From Streptomyces sp. Edi2 (GTDB lineage: Bacteria > Actinomycetota > Actinomycetes > Streptomycetales > Streptomycetaceae), in contig NZ_JBEJGX010000003.1 in the NCBI RefSeq assembly GCF_040253635.1, positions 1,798,001 through 1,862,000 of the forward strand: DNA of 64,000 nt. Reading direction: 5' to 3'. The notes below the pieces were generated by a model. The model saw only the letters and a program-made list of their open reading frames with translations. It was not told where the DNA came from and ran no database searches. A program made the translations under genes and the position numbers. Positions within the stretch are counted from its first letter, which is position 1; every line of letters starts with the position of its first letter. Below are positions 9,340-17,969 of the stretch, in pieces.

Positions 9340-10731
9340 TCAAATCCGCTCAAGGCTCCGCCCAGTACTCCGCGGCCCCAGCAGTGCCACGTCCAAACAC
9401 AGCAGCACCATCAGCCCCGCCGACCCCGCGAACACCGCGGCCGCCCCGAGGTCGTTCAACACGCTCAGCGCGATGAACGGCAGCACGACCGACGTGAGCC
9501 GGGACAGCGAGTAGGCGATGCCGATCGCGCTGCTGCGCAGGCCGGTCGGGAAGAGTTCGGTCTGGTAGACGTGGAAGGCGTTGGAGAAGACATTGCTGCA
9601 CACCGTCAGCAGGAAGCCGAAGGTGACGATGGCCCAGGAGGCGGTGGCGAAACCGAAGGCCAGACCGCAGCCGGCGATACCGAGCGCCGAGGCGATGATC
9701 AGCGTCCGGCGCTCGATCCGGTCGATGAGCGGGACGGACAGCGCGGAGCCGACCGGGTAACCGCAGAAGCTCAGCGCCGCGTACAGCAGCGACTCGGTGA
9801 CGGTGTGGCCCTTCGCGGTGAGCACCACCGGCGCCAGCGACCCGAAGCCGTAGTAGCCGACGGTCTGCAGCACCTGGAAGATCCACCACATGACGGTGCG
9901 CCGCCGCTGGTCGCCCCGGAACATCTCGGCCAGCGGCACCTTCCGCTCCGGTACGGTCTCCGCCTCCGGTACCGACGGCAGACTGCCGCCGCTCTCCCGG
10001 GCCACCCGCTCCTCCAGCCCGGCCACGATGCGTTCGGCGTCCTCGCCACGTCCTTGCACCACCAACCAGCGTGGAGATTCCGGGAGTTGGCGGCGCATCA
10101 CCTGGAGGAACCCGGCGCCCAGCGCACCGGCGACCAGCAGCCAGCGCCAGCCCTCGACGCCCAGTGGCTGATGGGCGGCCACCAGCCGGGCGCCGAGCAG
10201 CGCGGCGACCGGAACGCCGAGGAACCCGAAGGTGTACGCATGGGCGATATAGCGGCCGCGTACCGCCCGGGGCAGGAACTCCGCGAGATAGGTGTCGACC
10301 AGTACGAGTTCGGCGCCCAGCCCCAGGCCGGACAGGAAGCGCAGCACGAGGAACCAGGACAGGTCCGGGGCAAACGCGCACAGCAGTGAGAAGAGCGAGT
10401 ACGCCGCCAGGTTGATCATGAACATCCGGCGCCGCCCGAAGCGGTCGGCGAGCACCGAGAGCACATTCGCGCCGACGAACATCCCGAGGAAACTCGCGGC
10501 GATCACCCAGGACTTCGCGGTGGGCCCGAGGTGCCACTGTTCGGCGAGGGCCGCGGCCAGCACGCCGCCGAGGAAGATCTCGTAGAGGTCGAAGAAGGCC
10601 CCGATGCCGACGACGAGGGTGATCCGGCGGTGCCACCGGGACGGCGGCAGCCGGTCCAGTCGTGCGGCGGCCCGGATGCCGGTGGGGGTCCCCCCGCGCC
10701 GTTCAGGCGTGGGAGAGGTGGTGTCCGTCAT
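9340..10731 (-). CDS. MFS transporter, sugar/aromatic-acid:H+ symporter type
   Basis: A 463-residue carrier with 12 predicted membrane segments. It has the family loop motif LADRFGRRRMFMINL after TM2, the TM4 Arg in LVLRFLSGLGLGAELVLVDTYLAEFLP, the PESPRWLV motif after TM6 and YQTELFPTGLRSSAIG late in the C-half. These features place it among metabolite:H+ symporters (niacin or aromatic acid transporter relatives). Proximity to hmgA makes an aromatic substrate plausible, but that is inference. Confidence 0.85.
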   Translation of the reverse strand: MTDTTSPTPERRGGTPTGIRAAARLDRLPPSRWHRRITLVVGIGAFFDLYEIFLGGVLAAALAEQWHLGPTAKSWVIAASFLGMFVGANVLSVLADRFGRRRMFMINLAAYSLFSLLCAFAPDLSWFLVLRFLSGLGLGAELVLVDTYLAEFLPRAVRGRYIAHAYTFGFLGVPVAALLGARLVAAHQPLGVEGWRWLLVAGALGAGFLQVMRRQLPESPRWLVVQGRGEDAERIVAGLEERVARESGGSLPSVPEAETVPERKVPLAEMFRGDQRRRTVMWWIFQVLQTVGYYGFGSLAPVVLTAKGHTVTESLLYAALSFCGYPVGSALSVPLIDRIERRTLIIASALGIAGCGLAFGFATASWAIVTFGFLLTVCSNVFSNAFHVYQTELFPTGLRSSAIGIAYSLSRLTSVVLPFIALSVLNDLGAAAVFAGSAGLMVLLCLDVALLGPRSTGRSLERI

Positions 10732-10946
10732 GGCGGTCCTCCCCTGAGCAGGTCCCGGCGCGCAGGACGGAGCCAGGTCCGCACCGCGTGGTCGGGCGTA
10801 CGGCGAGGACCGTACTCCTTCAAGATCAGCAAGCGGAAGACCGCCTGCCCGCCCCGGACGGTGGAGGTGGCCTGCGGATTCGGTACCGCCGCGGGGCCGG
10901 TGGATACCATGCCGGGGTCAACCGAACGGTCCGGGAGGGGCTCCGC

Positions 10947-12209
10947 GTGACGGCGAAGCAGGACGCGCCACGGCTGTCCGATCTCATGCCCTGGTCCGTG
11001 GCGCCGCTGCGGCTCGGCCGCTCCTGGGTGCTGGCACCGGATCCGGCCACGCTGCGGGCCCGCTGGGCGGCGCTGGTGGACGCCGAGGACGCGGCGGCCC
11101 GCGAGCGGCTGTTCCGGCCGTCCCGGGTCCGGACCCTGCACTCCGCCGTCGGCCAGCTGCCCGGCCAGGCCACGGCGACCGAGCGGCTCTACCGTGCGAG
11201 CGGCCCGTGCCCCGAGCCGGTACGGGTGGCACACGGCCCGTTCGACCAGCAGTGGCTGCTGCCCGATCACCGGCTGATCGACGGCGCGCGGCCGGAGTTG
11301 TGGCGGGTGGCGGACGCACGGCAGCTGTTCGTGGTCGAGTGGGGGCAGGTGCCGCAGGTGCCCGGCCCCGCGGTGGTGTGCTCCGCGCTGCTGCCCGACG
11401 GGCGTTCACCGGCCGGCCGCCCCGGACGGATCCGTCCGTTCTACCGGCGGCCCGGCGGACACGAGCCCAATCTCGCCCCGGGCCTGCTCGCCCTGCTCGG
11501 CGGGCGCCTGGACCGCCCGGTGGCGCCGACGGACCTGCTCGCCTGGCTCGTCGCGAGCGCCCGGCACTCCCCCGAGGGCTGCACGGTCCCGCTCACCACC
11601 GACCCGGAGTTCTGGGACCGCGGCGTCGCCCTCGGCGAGCGGCTGCTCTGGCTCGCCACCCGGGGCGCCTACGCTCCCGGGGCGGACGGCGGGCACGGCA
11701 GCGAGGGGCCCCGGATGCCGGGCGGCCGGCGCCCGTACGTACGCTCCGCACTCCCCGCCCGCGGGCTGCCGCAGGACGTCGCCTACGACCCGGCGGAAGA
11801 AGCGCTGCTGCTCGGCGGCGGCCGGATCGCTCCGGTGCCGCCGGGCGCCTGGGACTTCCACGCGGGTGGCGTACGCGTCCTGGAAGCGTGGCTGGCCGAG
11901 CGCACCGGCACGGCCGCGGCGGGCCCGGACGCACCCGAGGCCGGTTCGCTGGCGGCGCTGCGCCCCGCCGACTGGCCGCAGGAGTGGACCTCCGAGCTGC
12001 TGGAGCTGATCACCGTGCTGGCGCTGCTGTCCGAACTGCAGCCGCGGTGCGAGGAGTTGCGGCGGCAGACGGAGGACGGTGGTCCGCAGCTGTCGGCCGG
12101 CGAACTGCGGGCAGCCGGCATTCTCCCGGCGCCCGTCTCCGCACACCGCCCGGCCTCGGTGCTCGACCACCACGAGGAGGGCCCGGAAGGGCAGTTCGCG
12201 CTGCTGTGA
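10947..12209 (+). CDS. Protein resembling the C-terminal part of type ISP restriction/modification enzymes
   Basis: A 420-residue protein that begins LSDLMPWSVAPLRLGRSWVLAPD and contains LFRPSRVRTLHSAVGQLPGQ, ESGPCPEPVR-like text and the segment GPFDQQWLLPDHRLIDGARPELWRV. Proteins of this kind are common in Streptomyces and are usually named type ISP restriction/modification enzyme from similarity to the target-recognition end of LlaGI-type enzymes. I see no helicase, nuclease or methyltransferase motif, so restriction activity is doubtful and the real role is open. The start at GTG 10947 has GGGAGGGG 6 bases upstream; the open frame extends further but includes non-coding-like sequence. Confidence 0.6.
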   Translation: MTAKQDAPRLSDLMPWSVAPLRLGRSWVLAPDPATLRARWAALVDAEDAAARERLFRPSRVRTLHSAVGQLPGQATATERLYRASGPCPEPVRVAHGPFDQQWLLPDHRLIDGARPELWRVADARQLFVVEWGQVPQVPGPAVVCSALLPDGRSPAGRPGRIRPFYRRPGGHEPNLAPGLLALLGGRLDRPVAPTDLLAWLVASARHSPEGCTVPLTTDPEFWDRGVALGERLLWLATRGAYAPGADGGHGSEGPRMPGGRRPYVRSALPARGLPQDVAYDPAEEALLLGGGRIAPVPPGAWDFHAGGVRVLEAWLAERTGTAAAGPDAPEAGSLAALRPADWPQEWTSELLELITVLALLSELQPRCEELRRQTEDGGPQLSAGELRAAGILPAPVSAHRPASVLDHHEEGPEGQFALL

Positions 12210-12325
12210 GCCGCGGGGGCCGGGGGGCCGGGGGGGCTGGAGGCACGGGCGCTTCTCCGGGAAGCGGCCGACCCGGCGGCCCGGGTCTCGCGGAGGGCCC
12301 GGAGCGCCCCGTCAGAGCACACAAA

Positions 12326-12352
12326 ACCACCCGTTGCCGGGCAACGGGTGGT
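12326..12352 (-). terminator. Rho-independent terminator-like hairpin
   Basis: ACCACCCGTTGC and GCAACGGGTGGT pair perfectly (12 bp) around the 3-base loop CGG. Read on the minus strand the stem is followed by a short T-run, so it best serves the small gene ending at 12548. It could also stop plus-strand transcription from the gene ending at 12209. Confidence 0.65.
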
Positions 12353-12547
12353 GGGGAGTGCTGCGCCGGCCGGGTGGGGGACGGGGCCGGAGCAATCGAG
12401 CGGGTGCCTCACGGCATCTTCGGGGCAAGGATTCCCGCCCCGGCGAGCACACCGACGAGCTGCCGGCGCCCTGAGCCTGACGAGCGATCGGACCGCGGTG
12501 CCGCGCCGGGACGGTGTGATCGCCCGAGATGCCGCTTCAGCAGCGGA

Positions 12548-12811
12548 TCAGCCGTGACCCCCGAACAGCGAGCGCCGCAGCCTGCGCAGCGGCGCGAACA
12601 ACGACACCCTGGCGCCGCGGCTGTTCCTCACACGCGAGCGATCACGCGCGGTGAGCTCCTGCATCAGCGAAGTCGCGCCCTCCACCTCGCGCTGCGGGAT
12701 GGCGGGACCACCCAGCACCGCGAAATGGCGGTCGAGACGCGCACTGGACGCACCGCTCCCGCAATTGATGGCAGGGACTCGCGCCCTGCTACGCACTGTT
12801 ATCTGTTCCAT
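12548..12811 (-). CDS. Small basic protein of unknown function
   Basis: An 87-residue protein starting MEQITVRSRARVPAINCGSG with GGGGAGAG about 5 bases before the ATG. It ends in the strongly basic stretch APLRRLRRSLFGGHG. It has no signal peptide or membrane segment. The codon pattern and ribosome site support a real gene, and a good terminator follows. I recognise no family. The open frame extends upstream to 13051 but that part reads like non-coding DNA. Confidence 0.6.
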   Translation of the reverse strand: MEQITVRSRARVPAINCGSGASSARLDRHFAVLGGPAIPQREVEGATSLMQELTARDRSRVRNSRGARVSLFAPLRRLRRSLFGGHG

Positions 12812-13082
12812 GACTCTCCCCACCCTACGAGGGCACCCCGGCCCGGGCAGGGTAACCCTATCTCTCTCGGAGGACACGCGTGCAGACCGGTCAACGGATT
12901 CACCTGCCCCGCCTTGACGTTGACGAACACCATACGGAATGTCACGTACACCGCATGGACCAGGGCGAGTTGAGCGACATCGGGCTGTGGTGGGGCCGCA
13001 CGGGGCGCCTGACGGGCCGCCAGGGCGCACGAGGAGAGACCGGGATCTCACTGCCTTTCCCCGGCGCCCGGCGAGCGGATGA

Positions 13083-13889
13083 TTACGCAGCGGAGGCGAA
13101 CACCGGCAGATAGCCGCCGGACTGCCCGGCGGCGGTGGGGTGGTAGGACTCCAGGACGGGGAAGGTCACGCTGTGCAGCCAGGCGCTGCCGGAGCAGAGC
13201 TCATGGCCGGAAAAGGTGGCGTTGACATCGGCGAAGGTGAAGCCGTGGTCGGCGGCCCGCTTGGCGGTGACGCCGTTGATGTCGTCGGCGGCCGCGTTGA
13301 TCGCGGCACGGGACTTCTCCGAGAGGCCCGCGATGCAGGTGCCGCGGAGTTTGTAGAAGTGGGGGTATCCCACGACCACCACATGCGCGGCCGGGGCCTT
13401 CTGGGAGATGGCGCTGTACACCCCGTCGAGCTGATCGGGCAGGGTGGTGTCGATGTAGGTCCTGGCCTGCGCCACCCGGGCCAGGCAGGCGCTCTCCCCC
13501 TGGAGCGCACAGGTCGTCATGGTGTCGGCGAAGCCTGCGTCGTTGCCGCCGATGGTGATGCTGACCAGGCCGGTGGAGCTGTCGAGCGGGGCGAGCTGAC
13601 CGCTGAGAACGTCACCCGTTCGGGCGCCGGAACAGGCGGTGAAGCGGAAGGAGGAGGGGGAGTGCGCGGCGGCCCACAGGGCCGGGTAGGCCTTGGTGCT
13701 GCGCTTGCAGGAGCCGCTGGCACTGTCGTAGCTGCCGGCCCCCACACCGGAGGAGTAGGAGTCGCCGAGGGCAACATAGCCCGTGGTGGTGGGGAGTTGG
13801 GCCGACACGGCGGCGCTCGCGCCGGTGAGCGCGAGCGCCGTGGTGACGAAGAAGGCGGACGTCAAGGCCGCAAATCGGGACAGTCTCAT
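13083..13889 (-). CDS. Secreted SGNH/GDSL-family esterase or lipase
   Basis: A 268-residue protein with a signal peptide (MRLSRFAALTSAFFVTTALA, cleavage after about residue 30). The catalytic Ser lies in the GDSYSSG block, the oxyanion Asn in the TIGGNDAGF block, and the catalytic His near the C-terminus in SYHPTAAG. Six Cys residues fit the three disulfides of Streptomyces secreted lipases of this family. It should act outside the cell on acyl esters. The start is chosen at 13889 because it gives a proper signal peptide, with GGGAGG nearby. Confidence 0.9.
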   Translation of the reverse strand: MRLSRFAALTSAFFVTTALALTGASAAVSAQLPTTTGYVALGDSYSSGVGAGSYDSASGSCKRSTKAYPALWAAAHSPSSFRFTACSGARTGDVLSGQLAPLDSSTGLVSITIGGNDAGFADTMTTCALQGESACLARVAQARTYIDTTLPDQLDGVYSAISQKAPAAHVVVVGYPHFYKLRGTCIAGLSEKSRAAINAAADDINGVTAKRAADHGFTFADVNATFSGHELCSGSAWLHSVTFPVLESYHPTAAGQSGGYLPVFASAA

Positions 13890-14045
13890 GGAACCTCCCT
13901 TAGCAGGGTCTCTGCCACATTCGTCGTAGCAAAACTCGTGGGTAGCCGGAAGTGTCCATGCCAAAAATCATCGGCAGTTCACGGCAAATATCCCGATACG
14001 AGGGGATGTTCACCCTCCCGTCACGGCGCCGACTCCGGGGACACG

Positions 14046-14165
14046 GGTGCTTCTCCTGTCGGTGCTTGTCCTGCGGGTGCTTCTCCTGTGGGTGCTTCTC
14101 CTGTGGGCGCTTCTCCTGTGGGCGCTTCTCCTGTGGGCGCTTCTCCTGTGGGCGCTTCTCCTCTC
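14046..14165. repeat. Tandem array of eight 15-bp units
   Basis: Units of GGCGCTTCTCCTGTG (earlier copies have GGTGC) run without a break; four central copies are nearly identical and the outer ones have drifted. The array lies between the esterase and the DUF1275 gene, which ends at 14226. On the minus strand one frame would spell repeats of EKRPQ, but that frame continues antisense to a real gene and is not a credible protein. Confidence 0.85.
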
Positions 14166-14225
14166 CGTATCTCGGCGTCCTCCTCTGCGGGCCGGTGTGC
14201 TGCGGGCCGACGTGCGGCGGACCGG

Positions 14226-14942
14226 TCATTCCTCGGAGGGGCCCAGGCGGCCGGTGAGGCCGGGAACGAGGAAGGCGGTGGCCGCGATGACCACGGCCAC
14301 CAGCAGGATCACCAGCGTCGGACGCGTCCCCAGACCGAGCAGTCCGGCGCCGAGCAGGCCCCCGGCGAACATCGCGGAGACCGAGACCAGCCGGCGGCCC
14401 GCGACGTGGCTGCCGTACCCAAGGCGCTTGTCGTGCCCCAGCGGTGAGCCGCTGACCAGGGCCGTCATCGCCCGGGTCTCCACCGTCGTCGTGAAGTCGG
14501 GGGCGGCGGTCCGTATGGCGGTGACATTGCGCATGCCCATCGCCACCGCCATCAGCCCGACGACCACCAGGCGCCGCCCCGGCGGCAGGCCCCGGACCGG
14601 CCCCCACTCCCATGCGGCCGCCGCGGCCCCGGCCAGCAACGTCGCCTCCGTCGCCAGCGCGACCGGGAACCACTGGCGCCGCCGCACGGCCAGCGCCGAT
14701 TCCCACCGCGCCCCGAGCGCCGCGCCCAGGGCGAAGGCGCCGAGCGACACCACCGTCGCCAGGACCGGCAGACCGCCCTGACCGGCAATGCCGAACCCGA
14801 GGAAGAGCAGATTGCCGGTCTGGGTGGCGGTGAAGACCTGACCGAGCGACAGAAAGCTGACGGCGTCGAGCACTCCGGTGGCCACGGTCAGACACACCAT
14901 GATCACCGTCAGGGCGATTCCGCTCGGCGGCTCCACGGGCAC
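14226..14942 (-). CDS. DUF1275 (YoaK-like) membrane protein
   Basis: A 238-residue integral membrane protein. Family segments include TGVLDAVSFLSLGQVFTATQTGNLLFLGFG near the N-terminus and MGMRNVTAIR in the middle; about six membrane helices are visible. The biochemical role of the family is unknown. It appears to be a single-gene unit. The start follows a GGAAGGAGCC ribosome site. Confidence 0.88.
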   Translation of the reverse strand: MPVEPPSGIALTVIMVCLTVATGVLDAVSFLSLGQVFTATQTGNLLFLGFGIAGQGGLPVLATVVSLGAFALGAALGARWESALAVRRRQWFPVALATEATLLAGAAAAAWEWGPVRGLPPGRRLVVVGLMAVAMGMRNVTAIRTAAPDFTTTVETRAMTALVSGSPLGHDKRLGYGSHVAGRRLVSVSAMFAGGLLGAGLLGLGTRPTLVILLVAVVIAATAFLVPGLTGRLGPSEE

Positions 14943-15158
14943 GGCTCCTTCCGGCGGTCACCTCACCTCGCGGCACGTCCCCCCAGTCTCCGGACGACCG
15001 GCCCGCGCCACCGCCATTGCGCCGTCCGAGGGCGGCCCGGCGTCTTCACCCCCGCACGGTTGCGTAGGTTTCCGGCCTTCGTCATGTCTTGACGGTGCTC
15101 CGAGCGTTGCGCGACATTGAGGCCCGGCATCCGGCGCTTATGGGGGGCAAAGCTGCCA

Positions 15159-15584
15159 ATGCACACCAAGACCATCGCTCGTCACGGCTCGCACGACCTG
15201 CCGCCACCCGGGGAGCGACCGGCGAGCGCCACCGCGTCGCTGGTCGCGGGGATGGCGGTCGGCATCGGCATCATGGGAGCCGTCCTCGCGCTCGCCGATA
15301 TCGGCTCACCACTCCGGGCACCGTTCACGCTCTTCTTCCTTCTGATGGCACCGGCCGCCGCGCTCGCCGTGGCACTGGGCCGGATGGATCCGCTCGGCCG
15401 CGCGGTCGCCGCCGGGGCCGGGGCGCTGGCCGTCGATCTGCTGGTGGCGCAGACCATGCTGGCGCTGCATCTGTGGTCGCTGCGCGGCGGCGTGCTCGCG
15501 GTGGCGGCGCTCAGCGGCGTCCTGCTGCTGGCCGGCTCGGTACGGCGGCGCACAGGCCGGGGCCCCGGAAGCCGGGCGGGTTGA
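15159..15584 (+). CDS. Small membrane protein, first gene of the polysaccharide locus
   Basis: A 141-residue protein with a short polar N-terminus and four hydrophobic helices (around residues 28-47, 54-72, 80-97 and 105-125), ending in a basic tail. The start at 15159 is chosen because the sequence after it looks coding; an upstream ATG at 15117 is less likely. It ends one base before the next gene, so the two are translationally coupled. No family is recognised; it may assist the acyltransferase or export proteins beside it. Confidence 0.6.
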   Translation: MHTKTIARHGSHDLPPPGERPASATASLVAGMAVGIGIMGAVLALADIGSPLRAPFTLFFLLMAPAAALAVALGRMDPLGRAVAAGAGALAVDLLVAQTMLALHLWSLRGGVLAVAALSGVLLLAGSVRRRTGRGPGSRAG

Positions 15585-15585
15585 G

Positions 15586-16686
15586 ATGGACGTCGCGGTG
15601 TACCGCCCCGGCGAACTGACCGGGGCCGACCGGAGTGCCTGGACCGCCCTGCAGTCCCGGGCACGGTCCCTGGGGACGCCGCAGCTGGCGAACCCCTTCC
15701 TCTCCCCCGAGTTCGCGCTGGCCGTCGGCCACTGCCGGAGCGGCGTACGGATCGCGGTGCTCCACGAGCACGGCGAGCCGGCCGCGTTCCTGCCCTTCCA
15801 GCGCTCGGCGCTCGGGACCGGGCGGGCGGTCGGCCTGGGCGTCTCCGATGCGCAGGGGCTGGTGCACCGGCCCGGGTTCCATTGGGACGCCCGGGAGTTG
15901 CTGCGGGCCTGCGGGCTGTCGGTGCTGGAGTTCGATCACCTGGTGGCCGGTCAGCACCCCTTCGAGACGGCCGCGTTCAGTGGTCACGCCTCACCCGTCA
16001 TCGATGTGGACCAGGGCTTCGAGGCCTATCTGGCAGGGCTGCGGGCCCGGTCGCCGAAGTTCACCCGCACCACTCTCGCCAAGGAACGCAAGCTCGGCCG
16101 GGACGTCGGGCCGCTGCGCTATGTCCACGACGAGCGGGACCCGGCGGCGCTGCGGACGCTCATGCAGTGGAAGTCGGCGCAGTACCGCAGGACGGGGCGC
16201 AGCGACCGCTTCGCGCACCCCTGGATCGTCCGGCTGGTGCAGCACCTGTTCCATACCCGCAGCGCTTCCTTCGCGGGGCTGCTGTCGGTGCTGTACTCGG
16301 GCGAGCGGCCGGTCGCGGCGCATTTCGGGCTGCGTTCGGAGTCCGTACTCGCCTGCTGGTTCCCGGCCTACGACCCCCGGTTCGCGAAGTTCTCCCCGGG
16401 ACTGGTGCTGCATCTGCGGATGGCGCAGGCGGCGGCCGCGGAATCCCTCGGGTATCTCGACCTGGGGCGTGGCGCTAAGGACTACAAGGAATCCCTCAAG
16501 ACCCGTGAACTGCTGGTGTCCGAGGGGTGGGTGATGCGGCGGCATCCGGTGGCGCTGGGGCATCGGGCGCGGCGCGCGCCGGTGCGTGCGCTGCGCAATG
16601 CGGTGCTCGCCAGACCGGAGCTGTTCGCGCCCGCCGACCGCCTGCTCAAGCGGGTGGGCCGAATCCGGTCGGGCGGTGACGCATAG
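15586..16686 (+). CDS. GNAT-fold acyltransferase, CelD/BcsL-like
   Basis: A 366-residue protein like the cellulose-biosynthesis CelD group. The C-terminal GNAT fold is seen in PVAAHFGLRSESVLACWFPAYDPRFAKFSPGLVLHLRMAQAAAAESLGYLDLG, followed by the typical GRGAKDYKESLKTRE segment. Such proteins acylate surface polysaccharide precursors or act in their assembly. It is cytoplasmic by composition. Context with glycosyltransferases, a deacetylase and a flippase supports exopolysaccharide decoration. Confidence 0.78.
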   Translation: MDVAVYRPGELTGADRSAWTALQSRARSLGTPQLANPFLSPEFALAVGHCRSGVRIAVLHEHGEPAAFLPFQRSALGTGRAVGLGVSDAQGLVHRPGFHWDARELLRACGLSVLEFDHLVAGQHPFETAAFSGHASPVIDVDQGFEAYLAGLRARSPKFTRTTLAKERKLGRDVGPLRYVHDERDPAALRTLMQWKSAQYRRTGRSDRFAHPWIVRLVQHLFHTRSASFAGLLSVLYSGERPVAAHFGLRSESVLACWFPAYDPRFAKFSPGLVLHLRMAQAAAAESLGYLDLGRGAKDYKESLKTRELLVSEGWVMRRHPVALGHRARRAPVRALRNAVLARPELFAPADRLLKRVGRIRSGGDA

Positions 16687-17153
16687 CCCGTCAACGGCGG
16701 TCCGTGGCGGGGTTTTGCGGAGTTCCGGAGGGCGCAACGGGGCGTGCGCCGGTGCATTCATACGGGCGTGCCCCCGAGTGCACCAGTCAGTTGCCGCAAA
16801 GGGTATTTGACGTGGAAGGGCGTGCCCTACAGTCCCTGACATCAATACCGACGCACATCCACCCGCACCGGACGATCATCACAAGACGGCTCTGGGGAGA
16901 GCCCGCGCGACACGATGCAACGACCGGTGCGGTGCGCGGTGGGGGGGTCCCGTGCGCACGGTCTTCGCTTGCCGATCACAGCTTGCCGAGGGCCGGAGCA
17001 CGAGCCGCGCAGCCGGAATCACGCGTGCCTGCTGCCCTGTCCGCACGGTGAACGCTGCCGTGCGACCGGGGTGTGAACCCCCCTTTCGACCCGGATAACC
17101 ACAGAGACCGCCCGGGGGTGGGCGGTCCACCGGACGAGAGGGCAAGAAACCCG
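16687..17153 (+). promoter_or_regulatory. 467-bp leader before the glycosyltransferase genes
   Basis: No credible gene lies here. A weak promoter candidate is TTGACG at 16807-16812 with TACAGT at 16828-16833 (15-bp spacing, shorter than ideal). A hairpin of CGCACGG and CCGTGCG lies near 17041-17060, so part of the stretch may be an untranslated leader of the downstream operon. Confidence 0.3.
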
Positions 17154-17969
17154 ATGAGCTCGTTCCTTCGCCCGGCCGACGCGGAAGAACCGCCGCTGAC
17201 GCTGCTGCCGGACCAGGCCGTCTACCGTCCCGTTTCCTCGCATCTGGCCATTGCTCCACCGGTCAGTGTCGTCATCCCGGCGATGAATGAAGCGGAAAAT
17301 CTCCCGTATGTCTTCAAGACCCTGCCGGACTGGATCCATGAAGTGATCCTGGTCGACGGGAATTCCACCGATGACACCGTTCAGGTCGCCCGTGACCTGT
17401 GGCCGGACGTCACGGTCGTACCGCAGCGCGGCAAGGGCAAGGGTGACGCGCTGATCAGCGGTTTCGCGGCCTGCACCGGCGAGATCATCGTGATGATCGA
17501 CGCGGACGGGTCGGCCGACGGCGGCGAGATCGTCAGCTATGTCTCGGCACTGGTCTCCGGGGCCGACTTCGCCAAGGGCTCGCGGTTCGCCAACGGCGGC
17601 GGCACGGACGACATGACGCCCGTACGCAAGCTCGGCAACCGCGTACTGACCGCCGTGGTCAACACCAAGTTCGGCGCCCGGTACACCGATCTCTGCTACG
17701 GATACAACGCCTTCTGGCGGCACTGCCTGGACGAGATAGCTCTGGACTGCGCCGGGTTCGAGGTCGAGACGCTGATGAACATCCGGGTGGTCAAGGCCGG
17801 GCTGCGGGTGCAGGAGATCCCCAGCCACGAGTACAACCGCATCCACGGCGTCAGCAATCTGCGGGCGGTGCGGGACGGGCTGCGGGTGCTGCGGGTGATC
17901 CTGAGCGAGCGGAGCTCCCGGCGGAACCGGGCGGCCCGGCCCGCGCTGATCACCGGGAACGTCCGGTGA
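17154..17969 (+). CDS. Family 2 glycosyltransferase
   Basis: A 271-residue GT-A glycosyltransferase resembling dolichyl-phosphate mannose synthase-type enzymes. It has SVVIPAMNEAENLPYVFKTLP, the first acidic site ILVDGNSTDDT and the metal-binding IDADGSADGGE (DxD-like). It lacks long membrane helices, so it works at the inner face of the membrane. It starts at ATG 17154 rather than at 17073. Its stop overlaps the GTG of the next glycosyltransferase, indicating an operon. Confidence 0.88.
   Translation: MSSFLRPADAEEPPLTLLPDQAVYRPVSSHLAIAPPVSVVIPAMNEAENLPYVFKTLPDWIHEVILVDGNSTDDTVQVARDLWPDVTVVPQRGKGKGDALISGFAACTGEIIVMIDADGSADGGEIVSYVSALVSGADFAKGSRFANGGGTDDMTPVRKLGNRVLTAVVNTKFGARYTDLCYGYNAFWRHCLDEIALDCAGFEVETLMNIRVVKAGLRVQEIPSHEYNRIHGVSNLRAVRDGLRVLRVILSERSSRRNRAARPALITGNVR

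Larger units (their letters stand above)
8735..9345. repeat. Intergenic array of large inverted repeats
   Basis: Between the convergent GntR and MFS genes, the block at about 8738-8893 recurs in inverted orientation at about 9060-9225, and part of it a second time in the same inverted orientation at about 9270-9345. Shared landmarks are CCACGTTTTCGGCTGTCCCG, GTCCGCTGCGCGGGGCTGT, GGTGCGGTGACGG and a hairpin in each main copy. No coding frame in this region looks real. It may act as a bidirectional transcription stop or be a dispersed element inserted twice. Confidence 0.75.

Noticed and set aside
12895..12915. Sequence shared with the region near 44064 (CTTGACGTTGACG)
   Set aside because: The match is only about 13 bases and the contexts differ, so it is probably chance.
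14046..14165. Possible CRISPR-like array
   Set aside because: The 15-bp units are contiguous with no unique spacers and no cas genes are nearby; it is a simple tandem repeat.
13900..14976. Minus-strand frame with EKRPQ repeats from the 15-bp array
   Set aside because: It runs out of frame through the DUF1275 gene and lacks a start signal; the repeat is better treated as intergenic.
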